Source: Candidatus Saccharimonadota bacterium (GTDB taxonomy: Bacteria > Patescibacteriota > Saccharimonadia > Saccharimonadales > Saccharimonadaceae). From it: a stretch of DNA of 6,260 nucleotides. Within the stretch, counting starts at the first letter, position 1; each line of letters begins with the position of its first letter. This document shows, piece by piece, positions 1 through 6,114 of the stretch. The position numbers were made by a program, and so were the translations under genes. Under the pieces are notes generated by a model, which was given only the letters and a program-made list of their open reading frames with translations, had not been told where the DNA came from and did not search any database. The stretch is taken from assembly GCA_030528815.1 (NCBI GenBank), contig JAUMYE010000060.1, forward strand, positions 1 to 6,260. Reading direction: 5' to 3'.

Positions 1-749
1 ACATTATTGCCATTTTTAACAATGGAGCGAGGCGCAATCAAAATCGAATCCAGATTGTTTTCAAATTTCTTTAGATAGTTTTTAAGCGTTTCTCTAAGAA
101 CAGAAAGATTCGTTTCGTTTAAGCTGCCATGTTTTTCCGCCTTTAGCAGAGCGAAGTTATCTAGAATATCCGTTCCCAACAAATAGCTATCCGAAATAAT
201 GTCCACGCAAGTAGATTCTGGATATTTGCTATGCTCTCTTTCGGCACAACTTACGCGCGCAGGAGTACCGCCAGCGTCTTCCGTAAAGAAGCCGATCGCC
301 CACTGAGTTTGAACGAGAAGAGATAGTTGCAAATCTTCGCTATCAACATAGAAACTAGCGTAGCCCTGCTTGGTTTCATTATCTGTTCGGTAAACATATT
401 CGCCATCTTTTTTCTCGCGCACAGTAAAAGTAGCTTTCGCATTCTTGTTACCAGTGTTTAGAAGAACAATTTTATTAATCTCTTGCTGAGCGAGCGCCTG
501 AGACGAAGAAGAGATATTGCGCAACTCACCATTAAATCCTTCGACATTCAGCTTCTTGAAATTAAAATTCGAGACAATACCAGCAAATAGACAGGAGACA
601 ATCAAAAATACACAGAAGATAGTAATTATCTTTTTAAGTTTGCGAGGCATCACAAAACGAGGCTTCTTTTCTCCTTCAGCTTTCGCCTGCTTCTCTTCCG
701 AAGTCTTTTTTATCGCCTGTTTGAAACTACTTACCTTGTTTTCCCACAT
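1..749 (-). CDS. Bitopic membrane protein of unknown function, partial (C-terminus beyond the left edge)
   Basis: I translated this frame directly: 249 codons with no stop, running off the window. The start is the ATG at 749-747, chosen because an AAGGAAG Shine-Dalgarno lies about 7 nt upstream inside the end of the preceding gene, which it overlaps by 23 bp. Residues 1-40 are lysine-rich and should be cytoplasmic. Residues about 41-60 form one hydrophobic segment (IITIFCVFLIVSCLFAGIVS). The rest, rich in polar residues, should lie outside the membrane. The ectodomain has a cysteine pair, C168 and C181, that could form a disulfide. Residues about 200-235 are leucine- and lysine-rich and probably helical. 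I recognise no family. Being third in an operon with a PEGA protein and a glucosaminidase suggests an envelope role, but that is inference from context. Confidence 0.85.
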   Translation of the reverse strand, partial: MWENKVSSFKQAIKKTSEEKQAKAEGEKKPRFVMPRKLKKIITIFCVFLIVSCLFAGIVSNFNFKKLNVEGFNGELRNISSSSQALAQQEINKIVLLNTGNKNAKATFTVREKKDGEYVYRTDNETKQGYASFYVDSEDLQLSLLVQTQWAIGFFTEDAGGTPARVSCAEREHSKYPESTCVDIISDSYLLGTDILDNFALLKAEKHGSLNETNLSVLRETLKNYLKKFENNLDSILIAPRSIVKNGNN

Positions 750-2550
750 TGAATTCTTCCTTGTTAATTTCTGACTCGAGATATACAAAAGTTACACCAT
801 TGGCGCTGTTTTCAAAATATGAGATTGGATGTTTTTTGATCTTTGCTGAGGTATTTGGATGATCTGCCTCGATTGTATAGAACAGATTATCTTTAAAGCC
901 AAGCACAATTCCCGTATGACCACAGGAGTAATCTCCGCACTTAATACTGTCATCCGTAATACTAAAGACTGCGAGAGGTTTTACCTCTGTACCAGTAGAA
1001 AATTGAGGATAATCATCAGAGAGTTTCTTTGCTACGTCGCGCGGCAAACCCCAATCACGGTCAACTTTACCAAGATTCGTGAAGCGCTGAACAAAGTAGG
1101 CAACGAGACTCGTGTCATTATTCTTGGTCTCGAGCGGCAAATTCCAATCTTCCGCAGATACTGAGGAGGAATTGTAGTGTTTAATGATTCGCTTCATTTC
1201 GCGTTCTTCTAGGCCAGACTTTTTGGCAGTTTCAGTCATGCATTTATAAGTCTTGGTGATTTCGTCACTAAAGTTAGTCGTGACAATTTCTTGGAGCTTT
1301 GAGTTAGCGGTCTCGATTTTATCTTTCGTAATACCATATTGCTCCGCAACGCCTAGAACAATCTTCGAAGCATAGGAATAATCATTGAGCGCGGAGAGAT
1401 TATTATCACCTAGATTCCATGCACTACTATCAGAAAAATCCCCGACAAGAGTAATATAGATTACTCCATCACGATTCGAATCTTTCGAATAAGCTGCAGA
1501 TTTGTTAATTGGGAAGTGCTGCACCGTGCGCTTCGAGAATAGATCTACCGTTATATGCGGATAATAGCCGTCATAGAGCTTACTATAATTCGATATTTCT
1601 CCAACTTTGTTATCTTTTGGAGATATAGTACTCACGACAATTTTATATGCTTTCTTCTCACCATTGGTTTTGTCCGAGGCTTTAAAAGTCATGCCATAGT
1701 CGCTGGCTTTTAGGGAGTATTCCCTACTCGTGCCCATGACTTCTTCTCTATGGAAGCCATTTACACTATCGCCAACAATCCAGCCATCATTAAAACGTGT
1801 ACCCGAGGATTTTGAGCTGTCCGAACAAGAGCAATCGTTGCTTAGAACCGTATTCTGAATATAGTTAACGTTATCTTTTGAGTAGCTATTCTGATTAGCA
1901 TGCTCACTCATTCTCTCATTATTTTCTGCCAATTCCGCAGAGCTGAGCCAGCCAAGCTGCATAGAGCGCATAACGACATAATCAATATAGTTCGACACCT
2001 TGGAAACATAATTTGGATCCGTCGCATAGCCAGCAGCCTTGATAGCCTCAAGATATTTATACGGGTCAGTCATAGCTTCTTTCGTAAAGACACCCTTGGC
2101 GCCATAGGTTTTATAGTTTTGCTGGATTAGTTCAAAATAACCACGCCAACCAGCCTCTAGATTGTCGTAATAGTAGGCATTGTCCGGATTTGAGTCGTAA
2201 GCACCGAGACCAAAAAAGTTGTTGCGCATCGTAGCAAAATAGCTCGTACCAGCAGTAGATTCTACAATACTCTGAGCCATCACAGCTTCCCAAGGAATTC
2301 CAAATTCTACAGATAGATTTTGTGCGATTCCATGGTTTTCGTCGATCCACTTTTTCTGGAGTGTAGATAGGCCAATTAATTCCTCGTCTATCGCATGCGA
2401 GCGAATCGAGCTATCCTCAACATTGCAGACGGCAGGATCATAAAGCAAGACGTCGTTTTTAATTAGATCTTCTTCGGAAGCCGCAAAAATTGGACTCGCC
2501 ACGAAGCTTGCTAATATTAGAGACATTGCAAATATTATTATCTTTTTCAT
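727..2550 (-). CDS. Exported glucosaminidase (GH73-like) with degenerate amidase-like and CHAP-like regions
   Basis: 607 aa with a Sec signal peptide (MKK, hydrophobic core, likely cleavage near A23/A24). Residues about 62-200 resemble the FlgJ/LytG-type glucosaminidase domain, which cuts the peptidoglycan glycan backbone. They contain the probable catalytic E97 in AQSIVESTAG, the NFFGLGA motif at 111-117 and GYATDPNY around Y175. Residues about 254-405 resemble the amidase_2/PGRP fold as found in Saccharibacteria proteins (PHITVD at 331, VQHFPI near 343, ITLVGDF near 366). The first zinc histidine position reads VVSTIS, and no later GH...DP motif is seen. Residues about 470-592 resemble a CHAP domain (AVFSI at 527, CGHTGIVLG at 543, E561), but no cysteine lies between C437 and C538, so the nucleophile is missing. 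The ATG overlaps the previous gene's TGA (ATGA). A weak GAGG lies about 10 nt upstream, so translational coupling is likely. The glucosaminidase call is fairly firm; the other two domains are tentative. Confidence 0.88.
   Translation of the reverse strand: MKKIIIFAMSLILASFVASPIFAASEEDLIKNDVLLYDPAVCNVEDSSIRSHAIDEELIGLSTLQKKWIDENHGIAQNLSVEFGIPWEAVMAQSIVESTAGTSYFATMRNNFFGLGAYDSNPDNAYYYDNLEAGWRGYFELIQQNYKTYGAKGVFTKEAMTDPYKYLEAIKAAGYATDPNYVSKVSNYIDYVVMRSMQLGWLSSAELAENNERMSEHANQNSYSKDNVNYIQNTVLSNDCSCSDSSKSSGTRFNDGWIVGDSVNGFHREEVMGTSREYSLKASDYGMTFKASDKTNGEKKAYKIVVSTISPKDNKVGEISNYSKLYDGYYPHITVDLFSKRTVQHFPINKSAAYSKDSNRDGVIYITLVGDFSDSSAWNLGDNNLSALNDYSYASKIVLGVAEQYGITKDKIETANSKLQEIVTTNFSDEITKTYKCMTETAKKSGLEEREMKRIIKHYNSSSVSAEDWNLPLETKNNDTSLVAYFVQRFTNLGKVDRDWGLPRDVAKKLSDDYPQFSTGTEVKPLAVFSITDDSIKCGDYSCGHTGIVLGFKDNLFYTIEADHPNTSAKIKKHPISYFENSANGVTFVYLESEINKEEFNVGKQGK
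757..763 (-). promoter_or_regulatory. Shine-Dalgarno of the partial membrane-protein gene
   Basis: AAGGAAG on the minus strand, 7 nt before the ATG at 749. It lies inside the coding sequence of the 607-aa gene, so ribosomes can enter at the third gene independently or by coupling across the 23-bp overlap. It decides the start of the downstream gene. Confidence 0.65.
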
Positions 2551-3188
2551 TCTATTTCTGCCTCGACCGTATCAATTCTTTCGTAGATTATTTCGTAATC
2601 GTTAGCGTCATATCCAAGGGATTTTATTTCTTCGCGCATTTGCTTTTGCATATCCGTATTTTCGTCCGTTTCTTTGAGACAGAAAGCTTTCGAACATTTT
2701 TCACCGAGGCTTAAAGTTGCAGTTTTCCTGCCAGAATCATAGCCAATCGTATAAGGAAGTAGTTCCCTAATCGTAACGATATGGCGAAGCTTGGAAACCG
2801 CCTCGGCAGCCTCGTCGCTATCCGCAACTAGCGCCAAGTTTTCAATTTCATCTGGATAATATTTGTAATAATCAAAGCTATTGTTTTGGCCTGTTAGATA
2901 TAGGCTTAGAGATTTAGTTTCGCCTTTAGAGATAGTAAAGCTCTGCTCTTTTGCTTCTAGACCATCAGCAGAAACGACAACCTTATGCTCACCAGAGCGA
3001 ATCGGAACGCGCCCATTTTTTACCTTGTGGCCATCAATTTTAATCGTGGCAGTGCTCGGAGCAACCAAGACATAAAGCTCGGCATCTTTTTTGAAGATTG
3101 TTGTAAAAAGCACAACAATTAACACTAGAAGCATAGCAAAACCGGAGAGAATTAGGATTAGGTTTTTCTTGCTGAGCTTTTTAAACAT
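2547..3188 (-). CDS. Membrane-anchored PEGA-domain protein
   Basis: 213 aa. A short basic N-terminus (MFKKLSKKN) is followed by one transmembrane segment at about residues 9-32, with the rest predicted outside. Residues about 38-98 match the PEGA pattern: a beta strand with APSTATIKIDG, then VPIRSGEHKVVVSADG, then a final strand ending in LSLYL. PEGA domains are small beta-sandwiches on surface or membrane proteins and are thought to be structural or binding modules, with no known catalysis. Residues about 110-213 are an unrecognised acidic domain with a C-x4-C pair (C165, C170). It is the first gene of an operon and its TGA overlaps the next ATG by 4 bp. The ATG at 3188 is the natural start: the transmembrane segment follows at once and a promoter -10 element sits only 10 nt upstream, leaving almost no leader and no proper SD. 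Confidence 0.88.
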   Translation of the reverse strand: MFKKLSKKNLILILSGFAMLLVLIVVLFTTIFKKDAELYVLVAPSTATIKIDGHKVKNGRVPIRSGEHKVVVSADGLEAKEQSFTISKGETKSLSLYLTGQNNSFDYYKYYPDEIENLALVADSDEAAEAVSKLRHIVTIRELLPYTIGYDSGRKTATLSLGEKCSKAFCLKETDENTDMQKQMREEIKSLGYDANDYEIIYERIDTVEAEIE

Positions 3189-3198
3189 AATCTCTATA

Positions 3199-3207
3199 AT
3201 TATACCA
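3199..3207 (-). promoter_or_regulatory. Extended -10 promoter of the PEGA/glucosaminidase operon
   Basis: The minus strand reads TGGTATAAT, a consensus extended -10 (TGnTATAAT). No good TTGACA-like -35 lies 16-18 nt upstream; that region overlaps the arm and T-tract of the preceding terminator. The expected transcription start is about 3191-3193, only 3-5 nt before the ATG at 3188. Confidence 0.7.
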
Positions 3208-3220
3208 TTCTACAAGATAC

Positions 3221-3252
3221 AAAAAGAGTAGCTTTTGAGAGCTACTCTTTTT
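3221..3252 (-). terminator. Intrinsic terminator of the 252-aa gene
   Basis: A perfect 12-bp inverted repeat (AAAAAGAGTAGC / GCTACTCTTTTT) around an 8-nt loop begins 7 nt after the stop codon at 3260. On the minus strand the stem ends in a run of five T. The symmetric A/T ends make it potentially bidirectional, but no plus-strand gene needs it. Confidence 0.9.
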
Positions 3253-3259
3253 CAAACGA

Positions 3260-4018
3260 CTATTTCTCGGTCTTTGTGATATTCGTCATAACACCAGATG
3301 CGTCGAAGGTTGCGCGATAGGTATAAACCTTTTCTAGGCCAGCACCATCAACATAATCCTCCTGATGAACGACCTGTTCATAGACGCCGTCGGATACCTT
3401 TGTAAATTCTACAATATTTACATAATGTTTAGGAATAATACCGCCTAGACCGCCGTAATACTTAACACAGACAGAACCATCACAGTTCTCATAAGTAAAC
3501 CAGTCATCTTCTAGAGTAGGATTTGTCTTGATTACGCTTTCTGCATAGCTTGCTTTTGCTCTAGTCATAAAGTCGTCATAAGCGATTCCGCTATACTTAT
3601 TTGTGATTACAAGATTATCTCCAACCTGCTCAGAAGAAATCTCTTCGGATGTAGAGCCTGGGAACAAATGCATTGGATAAAGAATACCGCCTACAATATC
3701 ATAATCGAAGTCAATATATGTTCTTAGAGCTTCAAAAGCATTGCGATCCTCTGCATATTTTTGATCTTCTGCATTTTGAGCGCCATTTGGATTTGCAGAA
3801 TTATTATCGCCAGACTTTGAGCTGTCACTACAGTTAGTCTTGCTTTCGCCGTTATCGATTAGCTTCATTGCAGCAAAAGTACCGCCGCAACCGACTAATA
3901 GCGCGAGGATTGCCGTAAGAGCAACCACTGCACCTTTTGATGATTTTTGAGATGCGTTATTTACTGTAACGCTTTGGGTAGGCTGACCTGCCTGACCTAA
4001 ACTATTTTGATCTTGCAT
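3260..4018 (-). CDS. Single-pass membrane protein of unknown function with an exported C-terminal domain
   Basis: 252 aa. Residues 1-28 are rich in Q, N and S and lack acidic clusters, a likely cytoplasmic tail. Residues about 29-54 are a hydrophobic, glycine/alanine-rich membrane span (VVALTAILALLVGCGG). Residues about 57-90 form a low-complexity S/N/D/G/A linker, followed by an apparently globular domain at about 90-252 with many aromatics and a C-x4-C pair (C179, C184). C44 lies inside the hydrophobic segment in LLVGCGG, but there is no preceding signal-peptide n-region of lipoprotein type, so I do not call a lipobox. I recognise no family. The start is supported by AAGGAG 5 nt upstream. 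It appears monocistronic, with its own promoter just after the ftsH terminator and its own terminator downstream. Confidence 0.85.
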   Translation of the reverse strand: MQDQNSLGQAGQPTQSVTVNNASQKSSKGAVVALTAILALLVGCGGTFAAMKLIDNGESKTNCSDSSKSGDNNSANPNGAQNAEDQKYAEDRNAFEALRTYIDFDYDIVGGILYPMHLFPGSTSEEISSEQVGDNLVITNKYSGIAYDDFMTRAKASYAESVIKTNPTLEDDWFTYENCDGSVCVKYYGGLGGIIPKHYVNIVEFTKVSDGVYEQVVHQEDYVDGAGLEKVYTYRATFDASGVMTNITKTEK

Positions 4019-4023
4019 TTATA

Positions 4024-4030
4024 CTCCTTA
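4024..4030 (-). promoter_or_regulatory. Shine-Dalgarno of the 252-aa gene
   Basis: TAAGGAG on the minus strand, 5 nt before the ATG at 4018. It is a strong match to the anti-SD sequence and fixes the start of this gene. Confidence 0.8.
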
Positions 4031-4038
4031 TGCTTTTT

Positions 4039-4047
4039 ATTTTAACA
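4039..4047 (-). promoter_or_regulatory. Extended -10 promoter of the 252-aa gene
   Basis: The minus strand reads TGTTAAAAT, an extended -10 with one mismatch from TATAAT. No convincing -35 is seen. The predicted start at about 4031-4034 leaves a leader of about 13-16 nt, just enough for the SD. It lies 11 nt after the T-tract of the ftsH terminator. Confidence 0.5.
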
Positions 4048-4057
4048 TTTTTTCAAC

Positions 4058-4086
4058 AAAAAAACTGGAGCCGTTTTAGCTCCAGT
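4058..4086 (-). terminator. Intrinsic terminator of ftsH
   Basis: On the minus strand an 8-bp perfect GC-containing stem (ACTGGAGC / GCTCCAGT) closes a 7-nt loop (TAAAACG) and runs directly into TTTTTT. It starts 9 nt after the ftsH stop codon. This is a textbook Rho-independent terminator. Confidence 0.92.
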
Positions 4087-4095
4087 CTCCAATTA

Positions 4096-5991
4096 TTATT
4101 TATGAAGTTTTGCTTCTTCTGGAAGAGTTGCACCTTCGAGCAATTTTACGACTTCGTCTTCTTCGAGAGTTTCTTTCTCTAGAAGAGCGTTTGCCAAGAT
4201 ATCTAGACTCTTCATGTTTGCCTTTAGGACAACTTCTGCGCGCTTGTCTGCTTCGGCGCCAAGATCAGCGATTTCCTGATCGATAACTTCTGCAGTTTTC
4301 TCGGAATAGTTCCTTGCACGATCACCAAAGAAGTTTACTTCGTCAGAATTGAATACCTGATCGCGTAGCTTGTTACCAAGACCTTCAGTCGTCACCATCT
4401 CGCGAGACAACTCTGCAACATGCTGAAGATCAGAGCTTGCACCGGTCGTTACGCCGTCTTTACCAAACATGATACGTTCTGCAACGCGGCCGCCCATTGC
4501 GCGAGCAAGAATATCTTTTAGTTCATAGACATTCTTGTAGCTGCGGTCTTCTGGAGGTAGAAACCAAGTAACACCGCCAGCATGACCACGTGGGATGATT
4601 GTAATCTTGTGAACTGGGTCGGAATCTGGAAGGACGTGGCCAACGATTGCGTGACCAGCTTCATGATAAGCCGTGATCTTGCGCTCTTGGTCGTTCATGA
4701 CCTTGGACTTGCGTTCTGGACCAATTGCGATACGCTCAAAAGCTTCCGTAATATCTGCATTTGTAATTTCTTCACGGCCTGCGCGTGCGGCAGCAATAGC
4801 AGCTTCGTTTGCAATGTTTGCAAGATCAGCACCACTTGAGCCAGCAGTCTTTGCAGCAAGAGCGTCAATCTTTACGTCCTTTGCCATTGGCTTGTTCTTG
4901 AAGTGAACTTTTAGAATCTCGACGCGATCTTTGCGTTCTGGAAGAGTAACATTAACGTGACGGTCGAAGCGACCAGGACGTAGCAAAGCCTTGTCTAGCA
5001 TATCGATACGGTTTGTTGCAGCAATAACAATAACACCGGTCTCATTCTCGAAACCATCCATCTCGACGAGGATTTGGTTTAAGGTCTGCTCGTCTTCGCG
5101 GCCAGCACCACCTCTTGCATCGCGCTTGTGCGCTACGGCATCAATCTCATCGATAAAGATAATACTTGGAGCATTCTTTTTAGCCTTATCAAAGAGGTCG
5201 CGAACGCGGGATGCACCAACACCGACGAACATTTCAGCAAATTCAGAACCAGAGATTGAGAAGAATGGAACATTTGCCTCGCCAGCAACAGCACGAGCCA
5301 TCAAAGTTTTACCAGTACCTGGATCACCGGCAAGAAGAACGCCACGTGGAATCTTTGCGCCAAGCTTTTCGTATTTCTTTGGACTCTTTAGAAAATCTAC
5401 GATTTCAGACAAATCCTGCTTTGCAGCTTCATTACCAGCAACATCATTGAAAGTAACACGCTTCTTTTCGTTGCCATAGAGGCGAGCCTTAGCCTTGCCG
5501 AAGCCCATAGATTGATTATTCATGCTCTGAGCCTGACGCATCATGTAACTCAAGAACAATAGAACAAAGACGACAGGAAGAACAATCATACCGATATCTA
5601 GGATAGTGCCCATAATATCGACGTTTTCTTCGATCTTAATCTTAACCTTGCCAGAAGTAATTGCTTCTTCGAAGCCCTGCTCCTGAAGCGTACCAGAACC
5701 ATCTTTTCTAGATACCATTCTTGGTAAATCTTGACCATCGCGAGGAATAACATGAAGTTCGTTACCACGGACAATAATCGTGTCGAGCTTCTCTTCGTTA
5801 GCGTAGTCAAGGACAGTAGTAATATCTTTTTCGGTTTCTGCGCCGCCTTCACCGCCCGAAAGAGTCATGAATAGGCCGCCACCAATACAGAGGATTATTA
5901 GCCAAAAAACAACAAGACGGAAACCGTTTGCTACTTTGTTCGTTTTCTTTTTGTTTGGCTTTTTGTTAGCCGTTTTCTTGTATTCTGGCAT
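4096..5991 (-). CDS. ftsH: ATP-dependent zinc metalloprotease FtsH
   Basis: 631 aa, full length for the family. FtsH is a membrane-bound hexameric AAA+ protease that extracts and degrades misfolded membrane proteins and selected cytosolic proteins. A lysine-rich N-terminal tail (1-23) precedes TM1 (about 24-45), a small extracytoplasmic domain (about 46-127) and TM2 (about 128-150). The AAA domain has Walker A GDPGTGKT (222-229), pore loop MFVG (254-257), Walker B IIFIDE ending D281-E282, N327 and the arginine fingers R338 and R341 in LLRPGRFDR. The M41 protease domain has HEAGH (H443, E444, H447), with D521 in GASSDLQ as probable third zinc ligand. Two oddities: the usual GPPGTGKT has D at 223, and the usual HDEREQTLNQ region reads REDEQTLNQ, an apparent charge swap at 298 and 300. 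The start is fixed by TTAGGAG 5 nt upstream. It lies 24 nt after a tRNA-Pro with no terminator between, so co-transcription is likely. Confidence 0.98.
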   Translation of the reverse strand: MPEYKKTANKKPNKKKTNKVANGFRLVVFWLIILCIGGGLFMTLSGGEGGAETEKDITTVLDYANEEKLDTIIVRGNELHVIPRDGQDLPRMVSRKDGSGTLQEQGFEEAITSGKVKIKIEENVDIMGTILDIGMIVLPVVFVLLFLSYMMRQAQSMNNQSMGFGKAKARLYGNEKKRVTFNDVAGNEAAKQDLSEIVDFLKSPKKYEKLGAKIPRGVLLAGDPGTGKTLMARAVAGEANVPFFSISGSEFAEMFVGVGASRVRDLFDKAKKNAPSIIFIDEIDAVAHKRDARGGAGREDEQTLNQILVEMDGFENETGVIVIAATNRIDMLDKALLRPGRFDRHVNVTLPERKDRVEILKVHFKNKPMAKDVKIDALAAKTAGSSGADLANIANEAAIAAARAGREEITNADITEAFERIAIGPERKSKVMNDQERKITAYHEAGHAIVGHVLPDSDPVHKITIIPRGHAGGVTWFLPPEDRSYKNVYELKDILARAMGGRVAERIMFGKDGVTTGASSDLQHVAELSREMVTTEGLGNKLRDQVFNSDEVNFFGDRARNYSEKTAEVIDQEIADLGAEADKRAEVVLKANMKSLDILANALLEKETLEEDEVVKLLEGATLPEEAKLHK

Positions 5992-5996
5992 TAAAA

Positions 5997-6003
5997 CTCC
6001 TAA
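5997..6003 (-). promoter_or_regulatory. Shine-Dalgarno of ftsH
   Basis: TTAGGAG on the minus strand, 5 nt before the ATG at 5991. It lies in the 24-nt spacer between the tRNA CCA end and ftsH, so RNase trimming of the tRNA 3' end must leave it on the messenger. Confidence 0.75.
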
Positions 6004-6015
6004 AAACTCATTAAA

Positions 6016-6091
6016 TGGTCGGGGCGACCCGACTTGAACGGGCGACCTCGCAGTCCCGAACCGCGCGCGCTACCAACTGCGCCACGCCCCG
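6016..6091 (-). tRNA. tRNA-Pro (anticodon CGG), CCA encoded
   Basis: 76 nt folded by eye into a complete cloverleaf. Acceptor arms CGGGGCG/CGCCCCG pair fully. D stem is GCGC/GCGC with loop AGTTGGTA. Anticodon stem CGCGG/CTGCG has one G-U pair and loop TTCGGGA, giving anticodon CGG (6058-6056), which reads CCG. G37 follows, as expected for proline tRNAs. The variable loop is 5 nt, and the T arm GCCCG/CGGGT has loop TTCAAGT. The C1-G72 pair and A73 are the bacterial tRNA-Pro identity elements. The terminal CCA is in the DNA at 6018-6016. Its own promoter lies directly upstream, and ftsH follows 24 nt downstream. Confidence 0.97.
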
Positions 6092-6100
6092 ATAAGGGTT

Positions 6101-6109
6101 ATTATATCA
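6101..6109 (-). promoter_or_regulatory. Extended -10 promoter of tRNA-Pro (and probably ftsH)
   Basis: The minus strand reads TGATATAAT, a consensus TGnTATAAT extended -10. The -35 region (about 6124-6130) shows no TTGACA match and lies inside the end of the upstream gene. The predicted start near 6093 leaves a 5' tRNA leader of only about 2 nt. The element starts 5 nt after the stop codon of the upstream gene. Confidence 0.7.
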
Positions 6110-6114
6110 CGAAA

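Noticed and set aside
251..442. Minus-strand 63-codon open frame
   Set aside because: It is out of frame with, and inside, the longer partial membrane-protein frame starting at 749, which has an SD and coherent protein features.
859..1164. Plus-strand 101-codon open frame
   Set aside because: It is antisense to the CHAP-like region of the 607-aa gene, with no promoter, SD or recognisable domain.
2547..2549. Possible UGA recoding, as known in some CPR lineages
   Set aside because: TGA ends the PEGA gene in a classic ATGA overlap, and I noted no in-frame TGA within the translated genes, so the standard code fits.
3886..3889. Possible lipoprotein lipobox around C44 of the 252-aa protein
   Set aside because: The 28-residue polar N-terminus has few basic residues before the hydrophobic stretch, and the cysteine lies within the span with hydrophobic residues after it; a transmembrane anchor fits better.
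4991..5479. Long plus-strand open frame of 162 codons
   Set aside because: It lies wholly inside the ftsH AAA domain on the opposite strand; serine/alanine-rich and without an SD, it is an antisense shadow of a conserved gene.
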